Assembly: GCA_045580875.1 (NCBI GenBank)
Contig: JAZNOP010000076.1
Location: 1-44,107, forward strand
Origin: SIG598 sp045580875
GTDB taxonomy: Bacteria > Bacillota > Clostridia > Oscillospirales > Acutalibacteraceae
Length of the DNA stretch: 44,107 nt
Reading direction: 5' to 3'
In this document: positions 34,301 through 44,100 of the stretch, one piece after another
Layout: every line of letters starts with the position of its first letter
Position numbering within the stretch: position 1 is the stretch's first letter
Notes under the pieces: model-generated
The model's database searches: none
What the model saw: only the letters and a program-made list of their open reading frames with translations
Told to the model about the DNA's origin: nothing
Position numbers and translations under genes: made by a program

Positions 34301-35683
34301 AGCGGAGAATATCTGCTTTTCCTTAATGACGATATAGAAATATTCCAGCCGCAGTGGCTGGAACGTATGCTCGGTCATGCTCAGCAGCCGCACACAGGTG
34401 CTGTCGGCGCAAAGTTATTCTATCCATGCTCGACAAAGATTCAGCACACTGGTGTATCAAATGTAAGGGGCGGACCGATACACAGTCTCTTCCAGCTTGA
34501 TGATCAGAGTCCGTATTATTTTGGCTGGAACTGGGTTGATAATAACTCTATCGGAGTTACCGGCGCCTGCCTGCTGCTTGCACGTGATAAATTTGAGAAA
34601 GCGGGCAGATTCGATGAAAATCTTGCAGTGGCATACAATGACGTAAAACTGTGCTTCGCACTGCACGATATGGGTTACTACAACGTTGTTCGCAATGATG
34701 CTGTTGCATATCACCATGAATCATTCAGCCGGGGCAATGATCATGCTGAAGACGGCAAGCTTGTACGTTTGGGAACCGAACGTACAAGAATGATTGCGCG
34801 GTTCCCGTATTTGTATAACAGGGATCCGTTCCTGAATGAAAACCTTGAGGTTTTGTCAGCCTCGCTGAAACCGAAGCTGTGCTGTGATGAATTTGCACCG
34901 GTCGATCTTACCGGCTGTGAGGAGGCGAAGTATGCTACGGTTGACACGGTAACCATTCAAGATCGTGTGCATATAGTCGGCTGGTCGATGCTCTTTGATG
35001 TTGAGAGCGTTGATCAAATCGAACAATATGTTGTATTTGAGGATCCTTTCGGCAGAACCTACGCGGCAAGCACCTGCAAGGCTCAGCGCATGGACGTCGT
35101 CAGTTACTTCAATGACGAGCGGCTCCGTTATGCAGGTTTTGAATGTGTGCTGGATAAGGCTGATCTTCGTGTGGATATCATGAGATACCGCTGTGGTGTG
35201 CTTATGGTGACAGCTGATGGCAGACGCTTCCTGCGCTGGGGTGAAAAAACACCGATTATCCGCAATCCTAAGACAAGACCGCTGCCGGCGGAATTTGTTA
35301 AGCTGGACAGCTATCAGCCTCAGGAGAATGTGGAAGGGATAACCTGGTATCTGGACGAATGCTGTCAGAAGGAGTCATATTTCTATCTGCGCGGCTTTGC
35401 GTTCAAGAATGGAGATGTTCACTATCTTTACGAAAAGTCGATTGTGCTGGTTGACAGCAGCGGTACTGCATACGAGTATGAAGTGCTGCCTGAAGAAAGA
35501 GTCGACCTTGCCTATGTTTTTGTATCAGAGCATTTCCTTTTCTATGCAGGCTTTGAGTGCTTTTTGTACAATGCTCAGCTTAAGCCGGGCGAGGAATATG
35601 AGGTGTTTATCAGGCTGAAAAACCGCCACAACCCCTCCGAAGTTTATGACATGAGGACAGATGGCAGAATCTGTTTGCAGTGA
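31313..35683 (+). CDS. Giant HAD-like / double GT2 glycosyltransferase with two C-terminal beta modules
   Basis: The 1456-residue protein has a HAD-like domain at about 13-225 (ISFDVFDTLLF with Asp20, VIATSDMYLP, LHIGDKERDD), a middle region to about 640 (FFLSRDGYNL, CFDCGWQGSSQELL) and two GT2 domains: one from about 660 (FSVVIPVYN, ILVDDHSS, MDCDD, YSDEDK) and one from about 918 (SIIIPSKDHPD, VVVDNGS, FLNDDIE). Two related beta-rich modules close the protein (about 1216-1325 and 1354-1456). No membrane helices. It is probably the main polymerase of the glycan, adding two sugars or linkages; the HAD part may remove or transfer phosphate on the acceptor. ATG 31313 is two bases after the Wzt stop; an in-frame ATG at 31292 would overlap it. 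Confidence 0.88.
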   Translation: MNDKKILLDKIDRASLISFDVFDTLLFRKVNTPETVFDLVGKHFNIPGFRKLRMDEQNEASRRAYAEFQYPHADMDQIYAVLSEHTEISVDWNEVKEYEIQMERDALVANTEMLEIFNYAKAQGKRVIATSDMYLPARILSEILEENGFTGFGYVYCSADEHKAKFNRDLFEIVAQKEGVPFGDILHIGDKERDDGEFPAAYGMDTFVYHRAADMEKLKNASGSDVDEGIYKILCDGSKGFWYELGVEVGGPLYMGLFRWLLEKTAKSGKKIFFLSRDGYNLCHIFREYGFENVEYLYTSRRALTMAALTDMNEKDIASMPPYSYGHTIGEILDYMRVDRTAVKHLSDIGFDSYDCVIKDEDDAERFRKIYPLDKEAFLTQAAVERENALKYFNSIGFLDEDAICFDCGWQGSSQELLERFKAAVGCKTKHFFYYFGIKNGKKSRKQLQRMHYDTYLFDFYKNYALQDDMRLNVAMYELFFSAPHESVYYYDEDGEVVFEQGSSACEKDELLRGISDFIRTGMEFVEKYDVEYTPELAVRHLKRLIHLPTEEEAVTIGNLQNVDSFARKQGEAKYIAHITSEQLANNANTEIYWLNGLLKRPDISEELKKDCALRLGVQYPPVVSEYHLEDDLSIMNYKRWIRQTAKQRQVFEELAYKPTFSVVIPVYNTVTEQLEECFQSVLAQNYDCFELILVDDHSSWDNVRPVLRRYENHEKVRVIYRETNGHISVATNDGIRIASGDFIVFMDCDDVIEPTALYEFARKLNENPELDFIYSDEDKITEDGKIRHMPFFKPDWSPDLFMNMMYTNHLATYRASIVKSVGGLRTAFNGSQDYDFTLRFMEKSDNKRVGHISKVLYHWRERRESVAFAMSSKNYAAIAARNAKEDYIRRNGLKAHLEPITGMNQYRTVYEVTGDPLVSIIIPSKDHPDILELCICTIIEYTDYKNYEIVVVDNGSNEINRRRTELFLEAVGAKYIYDEAPFNFSKMCNTGAANASGEYLLFLNDDIEIFQPQWLERMLGHAQQPHTGAVGAKLFYPCSTKIQHTGVSNVRGGPIHSLFQLDDQSPYYFGWNWVDNNSIGVTGACLLLARDKFEKAGRFDENLAVAYNDVKLCFALHDMGYYNVVRNDAVAYHHESFSRGNDHAEDGKLVRLGTERTRMIARFPYLYNRDPFLNENLEVLSASLKPKLCCDEFAPVDLTGCEEAKYATVDTVTIQDRVHIVGWSMLFDVESVDQIEQYVVFEDPFGRTYAASTCKAQRMDVVSYFNDERLRYAGFECVLDKADLRVDIMRYRCGVLMVTADGRRFLRWGEKTPIIRNPKTRPLPAEFVKLDSYQPQENVEGITWYLDECCQKESYFYLRGFAFKNGDVHYLYEKSIVLVDSSGTAYEYEVLPEERVDLAYVFVSEHFLFYAGFECFLYNAQLKPGEEYEVFIRLKNRHNPSEVYDMRTDGRICLQ

Positions 35684-35726
35684 CAGTGCATAAACTGCGG
35701 ATAAAGGAGGTGGCGTTTGACGGGTT

Positions 35727-37886
35727 ATGAAAAAAATAAGCTTGCATACATATCTTAAACTTCTGTTTGCTGTATTTCTGCTTCTGCTGACGTTTGGCGC
35801 CACTGGAGAAGTTCTGCAGCCGGAAGTAATATCTCAGGAGTTTTTCTGCTATGCATTAGATCATAACGGAGAAACAATCAAGGGTCATTATGATGAGATT
35901 GACGACACGTGGTATCTTTTTGTGCCGTCAGCTCAGGATATCTCAAAGCTCAGGGTCAGATGTACAGGCGAAGTGATAAGTGCTTCTGACGGAGAGTTTG
36001 ACTGCCGGCGGGGGATACTGACAGGGGCGTTTACTGAAAGCGGAGACCGTGTCGGCCTGTCGATGGCAGACGGTGAGGTCGTTTCGGTTGTGGTTATGCA
36101 GTCCGAGCTTCCGTCAGTGCAGATCACACTTCACGATGCCAGTCTTGATGACGTTCACGCAAACAAGGAGGTACTGACCCGTGTTGACCGTGTTCGTATC
36201 TCTGATCTCTCAGGCAGCTTTGACAAGCTCATCAGCTACAGTGCTGAAATAAGGGGAAGAGGCAATACCACATGGACGCTCTACGACAAGAAGGCGTATC
36301 AGCTCAATTTTGACAGTAAGCTGTCGATACTTGGCATGAATCGAGCCAAACGGTGGGTTTTGCTGGCTAATTCCGGCGATGACAGCATGATTCGCACCCA
36401 GCTGGTTTACCGTATGGCAAAGAATCTCGATATGGAATTCGTGTCGTCGCTTGAGTTTGTTGACCTCTGGGTCAACGGCGAGTATCTTGGGACCTATCTC
36501 ATGGGTGAAAAGGTGGAGATTGATTCCGAAAGACTCAATCTCACTGATGCCAGCGGTACGTTGTTTGAGCATGACGGAGCTTACTACATCGATGAGGAAC
36601 ACTGGTTCTACAATGAGATGATCCGCCGCTATTTCACAGTAAAAGAGGTAGTGGTAGAGGACGAATACCACATAAATAAGGCAGTCAGCAGATTCACAGC
36701 AGCGGTCGATGAGCTTATGCTCTATCTCTACAGCACACCGTCGTCAGAGGTTACGCTCGAGCGGCTCTCGCAGATGATTGACGTTGATTCATTTGCGAAA
36801 TATTTTCTTGTCAATGAGTATGTTCTCAACTGTGAGTCCTACGCCACCAGTTTTTACTGGTATCAGGACGGCGCAGATGATGTGCTTCATATGGGACCGG
36901 TGTGGGATTTTGACACCTGCATGGGCAATGATATGACGGCATACGATGCCAATTACGGCCAGCTGCATACCATGTTTGCTTACCTGCTGGCCGCTCCGGA
37001 GTTTTATGAGCGAATCGAGGAGCTGTTTGAACTCTACTGCGACGAGTTCTACGCAATGGAACAGGACGCAGAGGTACTTTACGGGCTTGTTGAGTCATCA
37101 GCGAAGATGAATTATATCCGCTGGAGAGTTCTCGGTACGGCAAATTCCAAAACCCACGCAGCTCCGTTTTGCGAAACATACGAGCAGGCTGTTTTAGCGG
37201 TACGCGATTGGCTTGTTAACCGTCGGGAGTATTTCAGAATACCCGAGTGCCGCGTTGTAACCAGTGTTGTCAGCGAGGATTTCCGCACTATGGACGTATA
37301 TCTCGAAGACGACGCGGGCTACAACACAGTGAGGTTTGCTGTGTGGAACTACGATCTTGAAAATGCAGTACCACAGTGGTGTGAAGCGGAACTGCTTGAC
37401 GGAGCATGGCGTGCCAAGGTTGACCTGACCAAGACCAACTCGGCCGGAATGTACCGCATCGATGCCTACATCAACGATGCGCCCGAAGCTACAGTAACCG
37501 GCAGATGCTACGTTTCTGTTGCAGTGCCGCCGGATTATCCGATTGAAGCCATACTTTCCGGGGACGAGACAAGCCTGTACCTGTCTGTTGATGACACAAT
37601 AGGGGACAGCCTTGCGGTAGCCTTTGCGGTGTGGAGTGATGTCGGCGCGCAGGACGACATTCTGTGGTTTGATGCAGTCAAAGACAGTGAAGGCAAATGG
37701 ACTTACACAGTTGATATGACCAAATTCAGCGATACAGGATTGTATCTGGTACACGCCTTCGGAAATATCACCGGATATGAATACGTGTACCTCAATGACG
37801 TTACTGTTATGATCGGTGAGGAGTCTGAAATTGAAACGAATCCAGCACAAGATGAAAACAGCGGAAATAATATGCCGATCGAATGA
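35727..37886 (+). CDS. Secreted CotH-kinase family protein with GBS Bsp-like repeats
   Basis: The 719-residue protein has an N-terminal signal peptide or anchor (about 8-28), a beta-rich region to about 125, a CotH domain at about 130-500 (EIRGRGNTTW, KRWVLLANSGDDSMIRTQLV, LGTYLMGEKVEI, VWDFDT with Asp394 and Asp396), and two GBS Bsp-like repeats at about 535-585 and 625-680 (FAVWNYDLENAV; FAVWSDVGAQDDILWF). CotH proteins are secreted protein kinases in Bacillus spores and occur in cellulosomal proteins of Clostridia; the Bsp-like repeats bind cell-wall material. It follows the glycosyltransferase by 43 bases and closes the operon, so it may act on a surface protein or on the exported glycan. 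An AGGAGG lies 17 bases before the ATG, an unusually long gap. Confidence 0.88.
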   Translation: MKKISLHTYLKLLFAVFLLLLTFGATGEVLQPEVISQEFFCYALDHNGETIKGHYDEIDDTWYLFVPSAQDISKLRVRCTGEVISASDGEFDCRRGILTGAFTESGDRVGLSMADGEVVSVVVMQSELPSVQITLHDASLDDVHANKEVLTRVDRVRISDLSGSFDKLISYSAEIRGRGNTTWTLYDKKAYQLNFDSKLSILGMNRAKRWVLLANSGDDSMIRTQLVYRMAKNLDMEFVSSLEFVDLWVNGEYLGTYLMGEKVEIDSERLNLTDASGTLFEHDGAYYIDEEHWFYNEMIRRYFTVKEVVVEDEYHINKAVSRFTAAVDELMLYLYSTPSSEVTLERLSQMIDVDSFAKYFLVNEYVLNCESYATSFYWYQDGADDVLHMGPVWDFDTCMGNDMTAYDANYGQLHTMFAYLLAAPEFYERIEELFELYCDEFYAMEQDAEVLYGLVESSAKMNYIRWRVLGTANSKTHAAPFCETYEQAVLAVRDWLVNRREYFRIPECRVVTSVVSEDFRTMDVYLEDDAGYNTVRFAVWNYDLENAVPQWCEAELLDGAWRAKVDLTKTNSAGMYRIDAYINDAPEATVTGRCYVSVAVPPDYPIEAILSGDETSLYLSVDDTIGDSLAVAFAVWSDVGAQDDILWFDAVKDSEGKWTYTVDMTKFSDTGLYLVHAFGNITGYEYVYLNDVTVMIGEESEIETNPAQDENSGNNMPIE

Positions 37887-37968
37887 AACAGGTCGATTCA
37901 CATATTTTCACAGGTTTCAGATAGATGCTGTAAATTGTCTCAATTTTGTAAAATATTATAAAATATTA

Positions 37969-37997
37969 TAGACAAAAATATTCCGATGTGTTACAAT
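37969..37997 (+). promoter_or_regulatory. Promoter of the Cys-repeat protein gene
   Basis: TAGACA (37969-37974), 17 bases, TACAAT (37992-37997). Transcription should start near 38004, leaving a leader of about 150 bases. Confidence 0.7.
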
Positions 37998-38012
37998 GAT
38001 ACTAAATAACGA

Positions 38013-38100
38013 TACTCGAGAGTAGGTTTACATAATACAGATTATTCATTGTGATCAGCACTGCGGCTCGAGGGAACGAGTAAGGTCCGCGGCGCTGATT
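38013..38100 (+). promoter_or_regulatory. Structured leader RNA, class unknown
   Basis: Nested stems ATCAGC/GCTGAT (38054-38059, 38094-38099), GCGG/CCGC (38063-38066, 38087-38090) and CTCG/CGAG (38067-38070, 38077-38080) around an AGGGAA loop. TACTCG at 38013-38018 can pair with CGAGTA at 38077-38082 instead, an alternative fold. No T run follows, so it is not a terminator. I cannot match it to a riboswitch class I know. Confidence 0.45.
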
Positions 38101-38155
38101 ACGGTGATTTATATATATTGTATTATATACATTATTAATTAATGGAGGGAAAACA

Positions 38156-41100
38156 ATGCGTACAACATTAGGTAAGCGATTCATCTCTGCATTCCTGGCG
38201 CTGCTTATGGTTGTCACTATGCTTCCTATGCAGGTTTTTGCAACAGAAGCTGATGATCATACAGGTCACGTGCACACAGATGAATGCACGCATGTGTCCG
38301 ACACTGACAGCTCAGAAGGAACGAATGAGCCTGTCATCGAAGAGCCGCAGGAGCCTGTTATCGAGGAACCTGTGGAGGAAGAGCCGCAGGAGCCCGTAGT
38401 GGACGAGCCTGTGGTTGAAGAGCCCGAAGAGGAAGAGGTTGTTGAGCCTTCCGCTGTCGAGGCTATTCAGGCACGCATCGACGCAATCATCGAGCAGTAC
38501 GGCATCACAGCCGACATGACCGATGACGAGATCGCCAGAGCTATCGCTGCTGTCGACGGCGACACCCTCTTCGAAACCGAAGAAGAGATCGCCGAGATAG
38601 AGGCAATGGCAGAAGAGCTTGCAGCTCAGTACACCGAGGATGAGCTGTATGAGTTGGTCTATAACGATAATATTAAGCTCTATGGCAGGTTTATTGATGT
38701 ACTTAGAAAACTTAATAATCCTGTTGTATATGCGACTACTGTTAATGTTCTTGATGGTAAGCTCACGCTTACTGATGACAAAAATAAAATAACTGTTTCA
38801 AATGGAACTGTAACAATAACTGCACAGGGCAGCTATTTGGGTGCTCAAACCAATAAAGTTACTATTACTAACGAGACGGATGATGATTCAACATTAACAT
38901 TTAAGTATGATTGTGATGGTACAACAGGTACTGGCGATGGTGCAGATATTAATGGTATTACACCGGGTGATGCTGCAGGTACCTATACTTGTATACTTAA
39001 TGCAAAATCTAGTATTACTGTATGGGTTAAGCATTATGGTGGTGGAAGCGCAAAAATGGTTTTGAGCGAATTTAGTTTGGTCGCTCTCCCTAAAACATCA
39101 AATGTTACTTTAGACTACGACAGCTCTCTCGGTAGTGTTACTGCTGCGGGCGTTGCAGTATCTAACGGAGCAGAGCTTGATGTCACACTTGCTGATGGTG
39201 TCGCGCTTGTCGCAACTCCTGCAAGTGGTGCTACCTTCCATGGTTGGGTAAATGATGCAACGGGAGCGGTTATATCTTCTGCTGCCAGTTTTACATATAA
39301 ACCTACAGAAGACATAACTCTTCGACCTGTATTTATAGCATCAAATGATACCGGATGGTATATGGTAGGCAGTGCAACGTCCAAAAAGGAAACAGAAAGT
39401 ATTCTTTTTGTACAGACTCACAATCTTACTTATTATACAATAAGTGGAAAATATATTTTTGATAACTTTACGGATGCTGTTACTTTCGCAGGTAATGATG
39501 CGACAAATAAATATGTAGCTATGCTCACAAATGACACTCTTGCAAGTGGTACTTATACCATTCCTGCAGGTGTCACATTGCTCGTTCCTTTCGATAGCGC
39601 CTATACACTGTATACGACGGGTACGCAGAGTGTGTTTTCTGATACACGACCTGAGGTTACGGGAGAGAAATACTCCACCCCTAAAGAGTATCGTACACTA
39701 ACACTTGCCAGTGGCGCTAACCTTGTTGTTAACGGCGCATTGAGTTTGTCGGCAAAGACTGCATTCGCACAGGGCAGCCAGATTAATGGTGGTTCGCCTA
39801 CCGGCAATGTAAGTTTTGTCCGTATGAATAACAATAGTACAATCACCGTAAATAATGGTGGTAAGCTCTATGCTTACGGATATATTACTGGTAATGGTTC
39901 TGTTACCGCAAAGAATGGTGCATCTATATATGAACCGTTCCAGATAATGGATTTCCGTGGTGGTACGCAGAGTACTGATATGCAGAATAGAGTATTTCCG
40001 ATGTCACAGTACTATATTCAGAATATAGAAGTTCCAATGACATTGGAATATGGTTCTAAGGAATATGCTTTTACTACAATATATATGAGTAGTAAAAGAT
40101 GTTCAAGTACTGTCAATTTTATCGGACCGAGTGGCTGTATGTTCAACCTTACTTCTGGTTCAGTAACTAAGAAGTATGATGGAACAACTGATAGAATGAT
40201 ACTTACAGCAAAAGGTGATATGAACGTATCGCCGATAGAAATGCCTATCGGAAGCAGTGATATTAATTCAAAGGATTATGTTCTTCCGATAAATGGAAAT
40301 ATGACGGTTAACGTCGAGAGCGGTAATATCACCATTAAACAGGATATCGCTCTTCTCCCAGGTGCAAAAATTATTGTTGGAGAATCTGCAAACTGTACGC
40401 TCGCTTCAGGACAGAATTTGTACATCTATGATGCAGATAACTGGGGTGGATACTGCGGACCGGGTAATAAAACATTTATACCTGTAAGCTATGCACCCGG
40501 AAGAACCCATACCCGTACTGATGCAGACATGGTTGATGCATCTATTGTCATAAACGGAAAAGTTGATGCATCTCAGGGCTTTGTTTATACAACCGCTGGT
40601 GGAGCTAATGTTTGCTCTGAAGGTAGTGGCGAAGCAAAAATATCAGCTGCATCGGCAGCAAAAACATATCAGCTTGTGCAGGGTGTTGATTATACACCTA
40701 TCGATGTAACATCTGTTAAGCTGAAGAATGCTGATGGTTCATACGTTTCAACTACAATTACAGGAACCTATCAGTACCTCGACGGCGCATGGCACGTAAT
40801 GACCGAAACTGTTGAAGCTGTTGCAGCGACCTGCACCGAAGCCGGTCACGGAGCCGGTACTGGTTGTGCACTCTGCGACTATCATGACGGCGAGATAATT
40901 CCCGCTCTTGGTCACGATTACGCAGCAGCAACCTGCACCGTTGCTGCAACATGTAAGCGCTGTGGCAATGTTGATGGTGATTCGCTTGGTCATAGCTTTA
41001 CATCAAAGGCAGGTGCACAGGTAACTCCTGCTGACTGTAAAAGCGCAGCTGTTCACTATGTTAAGTGTGATCGCTGTGATGTTGAAGATAAGACTAAGAC

Positions 41101-44100
41101 TATCACCGTTGGTGAAAAGCTTCCTCACACCGAGGTAATCGATGCAGCGGTCGCACCGACCTGCACCGAAACCGGTCTTACCGAAGGCAAGCACTGCTCT
41201 GTTTGCGGCGTTACTACCGTTGAGCAGGAAGTTGTTGATGCACTCGGTCATACCGAGGTTGTCGATGCAGCAGTCGTACCGACCTGTACCGAAACCGGTC
41301 TCACCGAAGGCAAGCACTGCTCTGTATGTGACGAAGTTCTCGTTGCTCAGGAAGTTGTTGATGCTCTTGGTCATACCAAGGTTGTCGATGCAGCAGTCGC
41401 ACCGACCTGTACCGCAACCGGTCTCACCGAAGGCTCTCACTGTTCTGTATGTAACAAGGTTTTCGTTGAACAGACAGTTATTCCTATAATTGCTCATACT
41501 CCGGTAACCGATGAAGCCAAGGCAGCTACCTGTACCGAAACAGGTCTTACCGAAGGCTCTCACTGCGACGTATGTAAGGTAGTTCTCGGTGCTCAGGAAG
41601 TTGTTCCTGCCCTCGGTCACACCGAGAGCGAGAAGATCACAATCGCAGCTACTTGTGAGGATGAGGGAGAAAAGACCTTTACCTGTACTACCTGCGGTAA
41701 CGTAAGAACTGAAGAAATTGCTGAACTCGGTCACACTGAGGTCGTTGATGAAAGAGTTGAACCGACCTGTACCGAAAATGGTAGCACTGAGGGTTCTCAT
41801 TGCTCAGTTTGTAATAAAGTTCTCTCTGGCCATGAGGTTATTATCTCTAAGGGTCATACCGAGGTAATCGATGCAGCAGTTGATGCAACCTGTACCGAAA
41901 CCGGTCTCACCGAAGGCAAGCACTGCTCTGTATGTAACGAAGTTCTCGTTGCTCAGACAGTTGTTGATGCACTTGGTCATACCGAGGTTGTCGATGCAGC
42001 AGTCGCACCCGGCTGTGAGACAACCGGTCTCACCGAAGGAAAGCACTGCTCCGTATGTAACGAAGTTCTTGTCGAGCAGGAAACTGTTGATTCAATTGGT
42101 CATGATTATGATGAGGGTGTAATTACTACCGCTCCTAATTGTACCGAAACAGGTGTAAAGACATATACCTGTCAGAATGATAGTAATCATACTGCTACTG
42201 AGACTGTAGCAGCACTCGGTCACACCGAGGTAATCGATGCAGCAGTTGCTCCTGACTGTGTCAATACCGGTCTCACCGAAGGCAAGCACTGCTCTGTATG
42301 TAACGAAGTTCTCGTTGCGCAGGAAGTTGTTGATGCAAAGGGTCACACCGAGGTTATCGATGCAGCAGTCGCAGCAACCTGTACTGCAACCGGTCTCACC
42401 GAAGGCAAGCACTGCTCTGTATGTAACGAAGTTCTCGTTGCGCAGACAGTTGTTCCTGTAATTGCACACACCGAGGTAATCGATGCTGCAGTCGCACCGA
42501 CCTGTACCGAAACCGGTCTTACCGAAGGCAAGCACTGTTCCGTATGTAACGTAGTTCTCGTTAAGCAGGAAGTTGTTGACGAACTCGGTCACGATTATGA
42601 TGAGGGTGTAATTACCACTGATCCTACTTGTACCGAAGCAGGCGTAAAGACATTTACCTGCCAGAATGACAACGATCATACCTATACTGAGGTTGTAGCT
42701 GCAACCGGTCACAGCTACGAGAAAAAGATTCCGTATACCGCTGAGCCGAAGTCAGCGGCTACCTGTAAGGAGTACGCAGTTTACTATGTCAAGTGTGATA
42801 ACTGTGATTATGTAAATGAGGGCCATACTGTTATCGGCGATGAATATGCAGCTCATGTCGAGGAAGAAATTCCTGCAGTTCCTGCAAGCTGCACCGAAAC
42901 CGGTCTTACCGCTGGTGTAAAGTGCTCTGTCTGCGGCAATATACTTGTCGAGCAGCAGGTAGTTCCGGCAAATGGTCACGGTCTTGTTGATAAGATCTCC
43001 GGCAAGGCTGCAAGCTGTACCGCAACCGGTCTCACCACCGGTGAAAAGTGCACCGTCTGCGGCGTAATTACCGTAGAACAGGAAGTAATTCCTGCACTTG
43101 GTCATCTGAATGATGTTGTTCTCCCGGGTAAGGCAGCTACCTGTACCGAAAATGGTCTCACTGAAGGCGTACAGTGCTCCAGATGTGATGTAGTTACCAC
43201 CGAGCAGAAGGTTATTCCGGCAGCTCATACCTATGGTGATGATGAATATCGCGTTCCCCCGACCTGTGAGGAAGATGGCTATGTAGTCGGTAATAAGTGC
43301 ATCGTTTGTGGCGATGAATCCGGCAAAAAGACAATACTTCCCGCAATCAATCATGATTATGTCGGTACTGTTACCACTGAGGCAACCTGTACCGAGAAGG
43401 GTGTAATGACTTACACCTGTCAGAATGATAATTCCCATACCTACACTGAGGAAATCGATGCACTCGGTCACACCGAGGTTATCGATGCAGCAGTCGCAGC
43501 GACCTGTACTGCAACCGGTCTTACCGAAGGTAAGCACTGCTCCGTTTGCGGCGAGGTTCTCGTTGCTCAGGAAGTTGTTCCGGTAATCGCACATACTGAG
43601 GTTATCGATGCAGCAGTTGCTCCTGATTGCGTCAACACCGGTCTTACCGAAGGCAAGCACTGCGGTGTCTGCGGTGAAGTTCTCGTAGCACAGACAGTTG
43701 TTGATGCACTCGGTCACACCGAGGAGACCATTCCTGCAGTCGAAGCAAGCTGCACCAAGACCGGTCTTACCGCTGGTGTAAAGTGCACCGTCTGCGGCGA
43801 TGTTCTCACTGCTCAGGAAACTGTGCCCGTCAAGGAGCACAGCTACAACAATAAGGCTTCTGAGACTCTTGCAAAAGCAGCAACCTGCACCACAAAGGCA
43901 CTCTATTATGTACAGTGTGATAACTGCACAAGCGTAAATACAAAGCTTACAGTAGAAGTAGGCGAAACACTTCCGCATACCGAGAAGGAAATTCCCGCAG
44001 TTCCTGCAACCTGTACCGAAACCGGTCTTACCGCTGGTACAAAGTGCTCTGTCTGCGGCGAGACTCTCAAGGCACAGGAAGAAGTAAAGGCTCTCGGCCA

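Noticed and set aside
38004..38155. Cyclic-di-GMP riboswitch in the leader of the repeat protein
   Set aside because: The conserved sequence blocks of the GEMM classes are not present, so only an unknown structured element can be claimed.
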